IMG/VR virus record: IMGVR_UViG_3300042402_000837
Coordinates: 1-30,603 of that record
Strand: one strand, 5' to 3'
Source of the DNA: a virus
DNA length: 30,603 bases
Shown here: one piece after another, positions 19,238-27,354 of the stretch
Numbering within the stretch: the stretch's first letter is position 1
Layout of the letters: every line of letters starts with the position of its first letter
Notes under the pieces: generated by a model
Database searches by the model: none
Told to the model about the DNA's origin: nothing
What the model saw: only the letters and a program-made list of their open reading frames with translations
Program-made: the position numbers and the translations under genes

Positions 19238-19252
19238 TATCTATAGAAAATA

Positions 19253-19261
19253 TGGTATTAT
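19253..19261 (+). promoter_or_regulatory. Weak extended -10 before 19309 gene
   Basis: TGG-TATTAT, 47 bases before the ATG. Confidence 0.4.
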
Positions 19262-19308
19262 GGACTGCAAGATAGTTTGTAGTAAATTTTATAGAATAGA
19301 GGAACTAG

Positions 19309-19527
19309 ATGAATGAGAAGAAATTAGTATTAGTTGTAGATAACAAGGTTATTGAAGTAGCAACTTCTATTAACGGTGTTATAACTATATTACACCAAGT
19401 TGAAAAGCCTGAAAACCACTTGAAGAAAAATCCTTTTGTTATGGACATAACATCACTAGACGAAGATGTTCGTCCTGGATGGATATATAATCCAATAACT
19501 AAGGAACTTTCAGAGCCAACCGTATAA
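19309..19527 (+). CDS. Small protein of the V-DN-V type, copy A (72 aa)
   Basis: Shares a layout with the protein at 20798: a Val-rich start with V(V/I)DN-VI/V, a central NP(F/L)V(M/V)DI, and a late Y(N/D)P-T-E motif before the end. The pair flanks the Cys-rich fibre gene and the Cys-ribbon gene. Function is unknown; small proteins like these often sit beside fibre genes and may be chaperones, but this is speculation. An AGAGGAA ribosome binding site lies before the ATG. Confidence 0.7.
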   Translation: MNEKKLVLVVDNKVIEVATSINGVITILHQVEKPENHLKKNPFVMDITSLDEDVRPGWIYNPITKELSEPTV

Positions 19528-19549
19528 GGACTATAATATATCATAAAGA

Positions 19550-19558
19550 TGATATAAT
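19550..19558 (+). promoter_or_regulatory. Extended -10 with leader ORF before 19618 gene
   Basis: TGA-TATAAT. The fibre gene starts 59 bases later, but an ATG occurs 6 bases after the hexamer and opens a 20-codon ORF. Confidence 0.55.
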
Positions 19559-19564
19559 ACTAAA

Positions 19565-19627
19565 ATGATGAATATGTTAAGAATAACAACTAATAACTTT
19601 AATAAGGAGGTTATGAAATGCCATTAA
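19565..19627 (+). CDS. Possible leader peptide (20 aa)
   Basis: A 20-codon ORF (MMNMLRITTNNFNKEVMKCH) begins 6 bases after the -10, the same spacing as the leaderless virion genes. It ends 7 bases past the first base after the ATG of the 19618 gene, so the frames overlap by 10 bases. It could couple or modulate translation of the fibre gene, which has its own AAGGAGG. Chance is possible. Confidence 0.3.
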   Translation: MMNMLRITTNNFNKEVMKCH

Positions 19628-20538
19628 TGGGAACTCGTGGTGGAGGGTCTGTAAGAGGTTTTGGGCGCTTTGGAAAAAACCTGCTTTTAATATTTGTTGA
19701 TACATTTAGTAGATCAACATCGGGATCACTTGGAGTTTCAAGTGATGGAAAAGGTGTCTGGAAAAACGTTAGAGGAACCTGGCAGGCAGATGGAAGTTCT
19801 GCTGCTTCACAAACTGGAGCATCAAACAATAACATTGCTGTTGTAGACATGGATTCATCAAAAATTTCAAATCTTCAGGTAGATACTGGAACAAGCGGAG
19901 GAGTAGGTTTATCCTTTTGGGTAACTGACGCTAATTCTTGGTGGGGAATTTATCCAAATTATAGAACAACAACTTCCTCTCAAACAATTCAAACATGTAC
20001 TGGTCCAGGTCTTAGTGGTACTTCTCCTTATCCAGGATCAGGGTGTGCTGGTACTTGTGTAAATGTTGCGCTTCTTGCTCAATGTACTTTTGGTCAACAA
20101 TGGGTTGGGTATGAGCCTTCAAATAACGGCTGTGTTCCAAGTCAAGACTACGGCGGACCTTGCCAATATGGCTACTGGGGATATTACTGTGTAGGTGGTC
20201 AATGTACAACAAATGCCACTATTGCAAACTCAACACAAACAACCACAACATATCATTCTGAAATTAAAATTGATAATGCAGGTGGAACCCAACACACAAA
20301 CACATATTCCAGCGGTGGCGGGTTCTCAAAGACTCAATCAATAGGAGTTTCTACATCTGGAGATACAATTAGTTATTCAGCATATAATTCAACAGGAAAG
20401 GGGGGATCAGTAATTGCAAGTTCATCAATTACACCATCCTCTCCTACTAAGGGTGTAGGTGCTGGAATATTCCAAGCATCCTCTGCTAATGACCAAGGAT
20501 CAACAGTGGATAATTTTGGTGTTGAAGTAACACCTTAA
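19618..20538 (+). CDS. Fibre/adhesin-like protein with Cys-rich insertion (306 aa)
   Basis: A Gly-rich N-terminus (GTRGGGSVRGFGRFG) leads into a concanavalin/LamG-like sandwich segment (DTFSRSTSGSLG ... KNVRGTWQADG ... SFWVTDANSWWGIYPN). Then comes an unusual region at about residues 120-200 with eight Cys and many Gly, Trp and Tyr (SGCAGTC, CQYGYWGYYC, GGQC). The sandwich seems to resume after it (YHSEIKIDNAGG ... DNFGVEVTP). The Cys may form disulfides on the virion surface. AAGGAGG lies 5 bases before the ATG. Confidence 0.75.
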   Translation: MPLMGTRGGGSVRGFGRFGKNLLLIFVDTFSRSTSGSLGVSSDGKGVWKNVRGTWQADGSSAASQTGASNNNIAVVDMDSSKISNLQVDTGTSGGVGLSFWVTDANSWWGIYPNYRTTTSSQTIQTCTGPGLSGTSPYPGSGCAGTCVNVALLAQCTFGQQWVGYEPSNNGCVPSQDYGGPCQYGYWGYYCVGGQCTTNATIANSTQTTTTYHSEIKIDNAGGTQHTNTYSSGGGFSKTQSIGVSTSGDTISYSAYNSTGKGGSVIASSSITPSSPTKGVGAGIFQASSANDQGSTVDNFGVEVTP

Positions 20539-20548
20539 TGGGGGAAAA

Positions 20549-20794
20549 ATGACAGATAAAAATGATAGACCAGCCAGACCATGGGACTTATTTAATAAAA
20601 ACATTGGTAGGGTAGCAACAATAGTTGCAGAAAAAAGATTGTCTATTTGTGAGACTTGTCCTAGTTTCATAAAAACAACTACACAATGCAAAGAATGTGG
20701 TTGTATAATGAGATTAAAGACAAAACTTCCAAATGCATCATGCCCAATTGGAAAATGGGCAATAGAAACAAACTTACACAACAAGGAGATATAA
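20549..20794 (+). CDS. Cys-ribbon phage protein (81 aa), copy B
   Basis: Paralogue of the 7350-7547 protein: shared PWDLFN, RLSICETC, CKECGCIM and CPIGKW, with 14 additional residues before the first Cys and an added tail. Probably binds zinc. A GGGGGA ribosome binding site lies before the ATG. Placed between the Cys-rich fibre and the V-DN-V protein; the role in virion or infection is unknown. Confidence 0.8.
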   Translation: MTDKNDRPARPWDLFNKNIGRVATIVAEKRLSICETCPSFIKTTTQCKECGCIMRLKTKLPNASCPIGKWAIETNLHNKEI

Positions 20795-20797
20795 TAA

Positions 20798-21061
20798 ATG
20801 ACAGATCAAGTTAACGAACTTACGCCAGTTAGAGTGGCATTTGTGATAGACAATGTAGTTGCAGATGTACTACACACAGATGAAAGGCTTGCTTCTATAT
20901 TTTTAAGCAATCCACTTGTTGTCGATATTTCAGATTTTGAAAATAAAGACAAAATTTCAGTTAATTCAGAGTATGATCCAGCAACTGGAGAGTTTACTGA
21001 TGCACCACCTCCAGAGGTTAATACAGATATAGAAGTTATTTCTGTAGGCGAACCTGAGTAA
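20798..21061 (+). CDS. Small acidic protein of the V-DN-V type, copy B (87 aa)
   Basis: Contains VAFVIDNVVADVLHTDERLAS, then LSNPLVVDISDF and YDPATGEFTDAPPP, with an acidic tail. Related by layout to the 19309 protein but better conserved relative to forms I have seen beside actinophage fibre genes. An AAGGAGA ribosome binding site precedes it. A terminator follows at 21103-21138. Confidence 0.7.
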   Translation: MTDQVNELTPVRVAFVIDNVVADVLHTDERLASIFLSNPLVVDISDFENKDKISVNSEYDPATGEFTDAPPPEVNTDIEVISVGEPE

Positions 21062-21102
21062 ACAGTATAACAATATAGTCACTACTTTACTAAACTTAAA
21101 GT

Positions 21103-21138
21103 GCTATACCTTAACATTAGGTATAGCCTTTTTGTTTT
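21103..21138 (+). terminator. Rho-independent terminator before RNR
   Basis: GCTATACCT (21103-21111) pairs perfectly with AGGTATAGC (21119-21127) around 7 bases, followed by CTTTTTGTTTT. It ends the fibre-region transcripts and isolates the reductase gene. Confidence 0.8.
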
Positions 21139-21142
21139 GCGC

Positions 21143-21171
21143 TTGAATTGATTTAATAATTATGATATACT
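21143..21171 (+). promoter_or_regulatory. Promoter of the ribonucleotide reductase gene
   Basis: TTGAAT (21143-21148), 17 bases, TGA-TATACT (hexamer 21166-21171). The leader is about 50 bases, with AAGAAAGG before the ATG, the same ribosome binding type as left-arm genes. Too short for a cobalamin riboswitch. Confidence 0.65.
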
Positions 21172-21229
21172 TGAGACCACTTTGGAAAACTCAAAGTACT
21201 CATATAAATTTGCTAAGAAAGGTAAATAA

Positions 21230-23260
21230 ATGTCAGAAGTTTTTTCGTTTCGTCTATCAGAAGATTTTGTAAATAAATATAATAACGTTCCAGCGCCATT
21301 TGGTTTTTCAGATGCTGGATCAAACTCTTTAGGAGAGGTTACATTTATTCGTACATATTCTCGTGTTAAAGAAGACGGTACAAAAGAACGCTGGCATGAA
21401 GTTTGTCGTCGTGTAATTGAGGGTATGTATTCAGTACAGAAGAATCATGCTAAAGATAATCGTTTGCCATGGAATGACAACAAGGCACAAAAGTCTGCAC
21501 AAGAAGCATTTCAAAGAATGTTTGAATTAAAATGGACACCACCAGGTCGTGGTCTTTGGGCATTTGGAACACCTATGACTATGGAGAAGCGTAACTCTGC
21601 TTCTCTTCAAAATTGTGCAATGGTTTCAACAAGAGATATTGATCGTAATGATCCAGGTGCCTTATTTGCCTGGGTAATGGATGCATTAATGTTGGGCATT
21701 GGTGTAGGGTTTGACACCCTTGGACAAGATAAGCAAATGTCTATTTATGCACCTACTGAGCCTGCATCTATTTATGAGATTCCTGATACTCGTGAAGGAT
21801 GGGTAGAGTCTGTCCGTCTTTTAATCAACTCATTCCTTCGTCAAAATCAACCTATTCAAGAGTTTAACTATGACCTTATCCGTCCTCTAGGAGCACCAAT
21901 TAAAGGCTTTGGAGGGGTAGCAAGCGGTCCAGCACCGTTAATTGATCTACATACCCGTATTCGTAATGTTGTTGGTTCTAGAGCAGGTGAAGCACTTGAT
22001 AGCCGTGCTATTGTTGATATTGTAAATCTTATTGGAACCTGTGTTGTTTCTGGTAATGTTCGTAGGTCTGCAACACTTGCACTTGGAACTCCAGAAGATG
22101 ATGGATTTATTAATCTTAAGAATCCAGAAGTATTCCCAGAGCGTAACTCGTATGATCCAGAAAAACCAGGCTGGGCATGGATGTCTAATAATTCTATTTC
22201 AGCAACAGTTGGAACAAAGTACGAAGACTATGTAGATTTAATTGCAGACAATGGAGAGCCAGGTTTTATTTGGCTAGATGTTGCTCGTAATTATGGCCGA
22301 CTTGCTGATGCTCCTGATTACAAGGACACTCGCATTATGGGCTTCAATCCTTGTGCGGAGCAGCCATTAGAGTCATACGAATTATGTACACTTGTAGAAG
22401 TGCACTTGAATCGTCATGAATCTAAGGAGGACTTCCTCAAGACATTGAAGTTTGCATATCTTTATGGAAAGACTGTAACTCTTATGCCTACACATTGGCA
22501 ACAGACAAACGGCATCATGCAAAGAAATCGTCGCATTGGAACATCACTAACTGGCATTGCAGCCTTTGCTGATGAACATGGGTTGCCAACAACTCGTGAA
22601 TGGATGGACGAAGGATATCAAAAGATTCGTCACTATGATCACCAATATTCAGAATGGCTATGTGTTCGTGAATCAGTCCGTGTAACAACGGTTAAGCCTT
22701 CAGGATCTGTTTCATTACTTTCTGGTGCAACTCCTGGAGTTCACTGGGGTCCTGGTGGAGAGTTTTATCTTCGTGCTATTCGTTTTGGAAATACAGATCC
22801 AATGCTTCATCTTTTCAAAGCAGCGGGGTATAAGATTGAAGATGATCTAGTATCAGCAAATACCTCAGTAGTTTACTTCCCAGTCGCATCAGGACATAAG
22901 CGTTCTGAAAAGCAGGTAAGCCTATTTGAAAAAATTGGTTTGGCAGCAACTGCTCAGAAGTACTGGTCTGATAATGGTGTTTCTGTGACTCTCTCATTTG
23001 ATAAGGAAGAAGAAAAGAAGTTTGTTGCTCCAGCACTCAATATGTATGAGGGTCAGTTAAAGGCAGTTTCGTTTCTTCCAATGGGTAATAAAACGTATCC
23101 TCAGCAGCCATATACAGAAATCACAAGAGAGCAATATAACTCTTATGTTGGCACAATTGGAAAGATTGATTGGTCTGCAATTTATGACGGTAAAGATAAT
23201 TTAGACGCTGAGTCTGAAAAATATTGCTCAACTGATGCATGTGAGATTAAGTTATACTAA
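21230..23260 (+). CDS. Adenosylcobalamin-dependent (class II) ribonucleotide reductase, 676 aa
   Basis: Reduces ribonucleotides (likely triphosphates) to deoxyribonucleotides using adenosylcobalamin, without a second subunit. Residues align with the Lactobacillus leichmannii enzyme by motif: NPCAE gives the thiyl Cys375 and Glu377; Cys129 (QNCAMVST) and Cys386 match the redox pair, the latter 11 residues after Cys375 as in that enzyme; Cys666 and Cys671 (CSTDACEIKLY) match the C-terminal shuttle pair. KPSGSVSLLSGATPGVHWG is also typical. The protein is slightly shorter than the 739-residue model. Its own terminator upstream and promoter isolate it from the virion genes around it. It would boost dNTP supply for phage replication; a host B12 source is needed. 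Confidence 0.93.
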   Translation: MSEVFSFRLSEDFVNKYNNVPAPFGFSDAGSNSLGEVTFIRTYSRVKEDGTKERWHEVCRRVIEGMYSVQKNHAKDNRLPWNDNKAQKSAQEAFQRMFELKWTPPGRGLWAFGTPMTMEKRNSASLQNCAMVSTRDIDRNDPGALFAWVMDALMLGIGVGFDTLGQDKQMSIYAPTEPASIYEIPDTREGWVESVRLLINSFLRQNQPIQEFNYDLIRPLGAPIKGFGGVASGPAPLIDLHTRIRNVVGSRAGEALDSRAIVDIVNLIGTCVVSGNVRRSATLALGTPEDDGFINLKNPEVFPERNSYDPEKPGWAWMSNNSISATVGTKYEDYVDLIADNGEPGFIWLDVARNYGRLADAPDYKDTRIMGFNPCAEQPLESYELCTLVEVHLNRHESKEDFLKTLKFAYLYGKTVTLMPTHWQQTNGIMQRNRRIGTSLTGIAAFADEHGLPTTREWMDEGYQKIRHYDHQYSEWLCVRESVRVTTVKPSGSVSLLSGATPGVHWGPGGEFYLRAIRFGNTDPMLHLFKAAGYKIEDDLVSANTSVVYFPVASGHKRSEKQVSLFEKIGLAATAQKYWSDNGVSVTLSFDKEEEKKFVAPALNMYEGQLKAVSFLPMGNKTYPQQPYTEITREQYNSYVGTIGKIDWSAIYDGKDNLDAESEKYCSTDACEIKLY

Positions 23261-23269
23261 GCCTCATCC

Positions 23270-23278
23270 TGCTATAAT
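23270..23278 (+). promoter_or_regulatory. Extended -10 for 23296 gene
   Basis: TGC-TATAAT, hexamer ending 17 bases before the ATG, with TAGGAGA as ribosome binding site. Confidence 0.6.
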
Positions 23279-23295
23279 AAGGGTATAGGAGAACA

Positions 23296-26200
23296 ATGTC
23301 TAACCCATCTAATTTATATGCAGAAAAGATTTTTAGTGAGCATCCTCTGGCTCTTTGGGCTCTAGACGATAAACTTGACTATATTAGCCTAATATCTGAG
23401 GCTCAAAGGAATATACTATCTTCTTGGGAAGAGACTAGATGTACACTTTCTTCAGGTGCAGGGTTTATAGGTGAACCATTCCCAGACAGTTATAATACAA
23501 AAGTCAGTTGTGATATACCAGTTGGACTAACAAATGAGGCAATACTAAAAAGTCCAGAGATTATAAATTTTCAAGATCTAGACTTATCTCTTGGTACATT
23601 TTGTATAGGAACACATTTTTACTCAGCCAGCGTTTATCTTGAGTCTATATCTATTGGATATGAATATACAGACACAACAACATCCCAAGTAGTTCAAAAG
23701 TTAAAAACATTTAATACATCCATATCCAACCAGTGGGGTTTTGTTTCAGAAACATTTGAAATACCAAATGAAAACACTAATATAAGATTAGTTATTAAAA
23801 TAGTAACCAATACTGGTGGAGATAATATTAATGACTATGAGTTTTATTTTAATGGAATATCATTTGGTCAGTGGTCGGAAGACTTTAATGTTGTATCTTT
23901 AGGAATTACAACAGAGGCTTTTCCAGCAGGCATTGAACTTACAACAACAAATACAGTAGTAGAAGCACCAGCATACGGAATATCTTCAGATACTGCATAT
24001 TATCTTGTTAATGGAAATTCTTTAGTAGCAAAAAATACTGGAGTACCATTAGTATTTGGTGCATCTAGCGTTACTAAAATTTTACCTAATGGCGGAGATC
24101 CTTCTTTAATTATTCCTGGAAAAGGCTTGCTTCACGAAAAGGGAAGATACAATGACTACACTGTTGAATTTTGGGCAAGAATAAATTGCGACTCAAGTCT
24201 ACCTAAAAAAATCTTTGGACCAATAGCAAGTCAAGACGGTATATATGTAGAAGGTGGATTCTTAACATTACTTATAGGTGGTAACTTTGCTTCCCACTTT
24301 GTTGGTGAGTGGTTTAGACCAATGCTAATTCATTTGAGAGTTGTACTAAATAACGCCACTGTTTTAATAAATGGAGAAGAGGTAATTTCTTTAGATTTTG
24401 CAACAGACTCAATTACATTGCCAAGTCTAGATGGTGAAGATTGGCTTGGATTTTATGCACATGAAGATGTGTCACCCGTAGAAATTGATTGTGTAGCAAT
24501 CTACTCCTATACCGTTCCTAATATTGTAGCCAAAAGAAGATACGTATATGGACAGGGTGTTGGTTCTTCAGAAAGCATTGACTCTGCTTATAGTGGAACA
24601 ACTGCTGCAATTGACTACTCATTTGCTGACTATACTGCTAACTATAACTATCCAGATTTTGCACAGTGGCAACAGGGATCTTTTGATAATTTATCAACTA
24701 CCGCAACATCATTGACCACTCCGCAGTACTCTTTACCAACAATCTTTACTGGAACAAAAACATTACAAGACCTATATGATGACTCAAATTATTTATATGA
24801 TAATCTTACAAGCGGAGACTTAGGAACAGATAGCCACTTTATTTGTTTAAATCCAGACTCTTCTTGGGACTCAGAAGGATCGCACTTTAACTTTCCAAAC
24901 TTTAATATACTAAATAGTCAAGTAGCAGCACTATACGGTGTCTTTCAGGTAAACCAAGAGGGTAGCGGAACAGATGAACAAGAAGAGATATTATTTAAGA
25001 TATATAGTCCTAGTACAGGAAATTACTTTTCAGTAAATGTAGATGGTTTAGAGATTGTGTATTCCTTGTTTTACAGCGGTATTTTGCAAGAGATTTACCG
25101 TACAGACACATTTGCAGTAGAAGAATTATTTGCTGCAGGAATAAACATACAAGACCTTGTAAATACATTCGGTGGAAACGTTGCAACATTTTTTGGAAAT
25201 CAGAACTCTTTAAGTCTTTATGTTGGTGGAGATAATAATAAAGATAAAACATTTAAAGGATATATATTCTCAGTAGGATTTTCTACAGCCCTAAACCTTA
25301 ATAGAATTTCAACTCACTTCAATGACTCTGGTATCGCTATCGTAGACTCATATACTGGAAGCGGTGTTGAAACATCAGAAAACGCCTTGTCTTTACTATC
25401 TCATACTGCCAGTTATACACTTATTCCAACATATTCCTACAATAAACTATTCTTAGATATAGGAGTTTCTGGATCTTGGGAAGACTATATGCCTTTATCA
25501 TATTTTGCACAATATGTACAAAATGATGTTGGAAATTCTTTTTATGACCTAGACTTTTTGCAATTTAATATTGGATACCCATCGCCATCTAGACTCCTAG
25601 AGTCAGAAACAACTGGAAGTTGGACATATGAAGACCTATTAATAGAGTACTCTCTTCCAGCACAAAGCACATATCAGCAACTAGATAATGCCCTATTTAC
25701 TGGCTGGAATAACTATCAAGATATTAAAGAGCGCTCTCTAAGATATTACGAACATAATACTCAGAATGCAGCAATAAGAAGTTATGTAACTTTTCAATAT
25801 ATACAAGAGGGTGCAAATAGACCACAAGAAGAATTTACTACAACTATTACAGCAAGGGAAAATGCAATTGTAGATGTTTCTGAGTATTCATCATGGGCAA
25901 CAACAAAGTTTGAGGTTGTTGATAATACAATTATTTATCCTAGAAAAGATGTTGACTTTAATGATTTAGCAATTGTTTATCACCTTGACTTTAACATAAG
26001 GGGAATACTAACAAAACCTATTCTTTTGAGAAAGTTAGAAGTTGCATCTAAAGCACTAAACGATAACTCCTTTAATCCAGTTGGAACAAGGTTTGGAACA
26101 AGTCTGTTTCCTTATAAGAGATCTGGAATATATTTTGATTATAAGTCAAAAAATCCATTTAGCATTTATAAGGGAAGCACACCATACCTATACATGAACA

Positions 26201-26937
26201 GAACTTCTGGAATTCAGGTTCGTGGTGACTTTGACTCCAATTTTGATCGTGGTATTTCTATGCCAATAAATCAATCATTGTCAGAAAATTACAGAGTTAG
26301 TGCTATGCAGTCTTGGATAAGATATGACCAAGAGTCATTTACAGGTACCCCAATAAGTTTATTTGAAATAAGACATAAGGGTGACACAATTGTTTTTTAT
26401 GTTGTATCAAATGATGAGTTTGGTCAAAGAGGCAGGGTATATGCCAAGAATAAATCAGACAACTCAGATTTTAATGGAATATCTTACTACCTAAATGGAA
26501 CCCTGGTAAGAGAGCCAGTCCTCACTCTTAAAGAGTGGGGAGTGTTAGGAATCAACTTTGGAGAAGCATTAAACTTTGACCTATTTAGAGGTGCAATTAA
26601 TCTAAACAGTCCAGCAATATTTAATAACATTTCTTACTATCAGGCAAATAATCTTCAGCAGTTACAGTCAAAGATCAACAGACCATGGCTTAAGGTAAAG
26701 CAGGATGGTTTGACTGAGCGTGAATGGTCGTATTGGCTAAACAACTTTACATGGGAAGGCGTTCTTGTTATTTCAGCCTCAGCCTTGTACGGAGTTAACG
26801 CACAGGATGTTTATAAGAACTATTTAGGAACTAATAAGATTATCATTGATGATGAATCAGGTATGATTTTTGATGCAGATAAGATGAAAATCTATAATGA
26901 CACCACATGGTCAATATCTGTAGGCACACCAGTGTAA
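23296..26937 (+). CDS. Large LamG-like virion protein (1213 aa)
   Basis: Several concanavalin/LamG-like jelly-roll segments are visible: an N-terminal region with HPLALWALDD, one near residues 290-405 (YTVEFWARINCDSSLPKKI, WFRPMLIHLRVVLNNATVLI), one near 575-690 and others toward the C-terminus. Such large LamG proteins in actinophages are annotated as minor tail proteins and may bind host glycans. No enzymatic motif is seen. It lies between the reductase and the head-assembly genes, away from the fibres. Its role as tail protein is inferred. Confidence 0.75.
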   Translation: MSNPSNLYAEKIFSEHPLALWALDDKLDYISLISEAQRNILSSWEETRCTLSSGAGFIGEPFPDSYNTKVSCDIPVGLTNEAILKSPEIINFQDLDLSLGTFCIGTHFYSASVYLESISIGYEYTDTTTSQVVQKLKTFNTSISNQWGFVSETFEIPNENTNIRLVIKIVTNTGGDNINDYEFYFNGISFGQWSEDFNVVSLGITTEAFPAGIELTTTNTVVEAPAYGISSDTAYYLVNGNSLVAKNTGVPLVFGASSVTKILPNGGDPSLIIPGKGLLHEKGRYNDYTVEFWARINCDSSLPKKIFGPIASQDGIYVEGGFLTLLIGGNFASHFVGEWFRPMLIHLRVVLNNATVLINGEEVISLDFATDSITLPSLDGEDWLGFYAHEDVSPVEIDCVAIYSYTVPNIVAKRRYVYGQGVGSSESIDSAYSGTTAAIDYSFADYTANYNYPDFAQWQQGSFDNLSTTATSLTTPQYSLPTIFTGTKTLQDLYDDSNYLYDNLTSGDLGTDSHFICLNPDSSWDSEGSHFNFPNFNILNSQVAALYGVFQVNQEGSGTDEQEEILFKIYSPSTGNYFSVNVDGLEIVYSLFYSGILQEIYRTDTFAVEELFAAGINIQDLVNTFGGNVATFFGNQNSLSLYVGGDNNKDKTFKGYIFSVGFSTALNLNRISTHFNDSGIAIVDSYTGSGVETSENALSLLSHTASYTLIPTYSYNKLFLDIGVSGSWEDYMPLSYFAQYVQNDVGNSFYDLDFLQFNIGYPSPSRLLESETTGSWTYEDLLIEYSLPAQSTYQQLDNALFTGWNNYQDIKERSLRYYEHNTQNAAIRSYVTFQYIQEGANRPQEEFTTTITARENAIVDVSEYSSWATTKFEVVDNTIIYPRKDVDFNDLAIVYHLDFNIRGILTKPILLRKLEVASKALNDNSFNPVGTRFGTSLFPYKRSGIYFDYKSKNPFSIYKGSTPYLYMNRTSGIQVRGDFDSNFDRGISMPINQSLSENYRVSAMQSWIRYDQESFTGTPISLFEIRHKGDTIVFYVVSNDEFGQRGRVYAKNKSDNSDFNGISYYLNGTLVREPVLTLKEWGVLGINFGEALNFDLFRGAINLNSPAIFNNISYYQANNLQQLQSKINRPWLKVKQDGLTEREWSYWLNNFTWEGVLVISASALYGVNAQDVYKNYLGTNKIIIDDESGMIFDADKMKIYNDTTWSISVGTPV

Positions 26938-26939
26938 TC

Positions 26940-26948
26940 TGGTATACT
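26940..26948 (+). promoter_or_regulatory. Extended -10 for 26956 gene
   Basis: TGG-TATACT. The first ATG (26950) is 1 base after it, too close to be included in a transcript with a normal start; the second (26956) is 7 bases after. Confidence 0.6.
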
Positions 26949-26955
26949 TATGGCT

Positions 26956-27354
26956 ATGGATTCTTTAATTAACCCAAAAACTGGTAAACCAATTGTAAAT
27001 AATGTGCGTCGTAAGGTCATAGATAAGCATTATGACTGGGGACTATACGTTTATAAGAAGTCAAACGGAAAGTGGTTTACAGATGGTAATGGATCTGTTT
27101 TAAATATACCTTCTCAGAAGGGTGACATCTCAAAGATTGCTGAACTAAAGAGGGCAGCAATATTTAATGGTGATGATGGAGAAGGAACCGCACACTTTGT
27201 TCCTGGACTTACACGGGTATCAGAAGAAGAATATTCAGAACAAAGAGATAGAATGAAGCAGGGGTTAATACCAAACCTTAATGATTTAGGTGCTATTTCA
27301 GACGCACAGAATACACTAAGAACTTATGGAAGGGATGCTTACGAAAGTGAGTGA
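26956..27354 (+). CDS. Head-region protein upstream of portal (132 aa)
   Basis: Starts MDSLINPKTGKPI at the ATG 7 bases downstream of the -10. Charged and mostly alpha/beta (HYDWGLYVYKKSNGKWFTDG), helical C-terminus. Its 3' end overlaps the portal start. By position it may be a head completion or neck protein, but I see no family signature. Confidence 0.65.
   Translation: MDSLINPKTGKPIVNNVRRKVIDKHYDWGLYVYKKSNGKWFTDGNGSVLNIPSQKGDISKIAELKRAAIFNGDDGEGTAHFVPGLTRVSEEEYSEQRDRMKQGLIPNLNDLGAISDAQNTLRTYGRDAYESE

Noticed and set aside
21172-21229. Cobalamin riboswitch before the B12-dependent reductase
   Set aside because: The leader is about 50 bases and lacks a B12-box-like sequence; cobalamin riboswitches are much longer.
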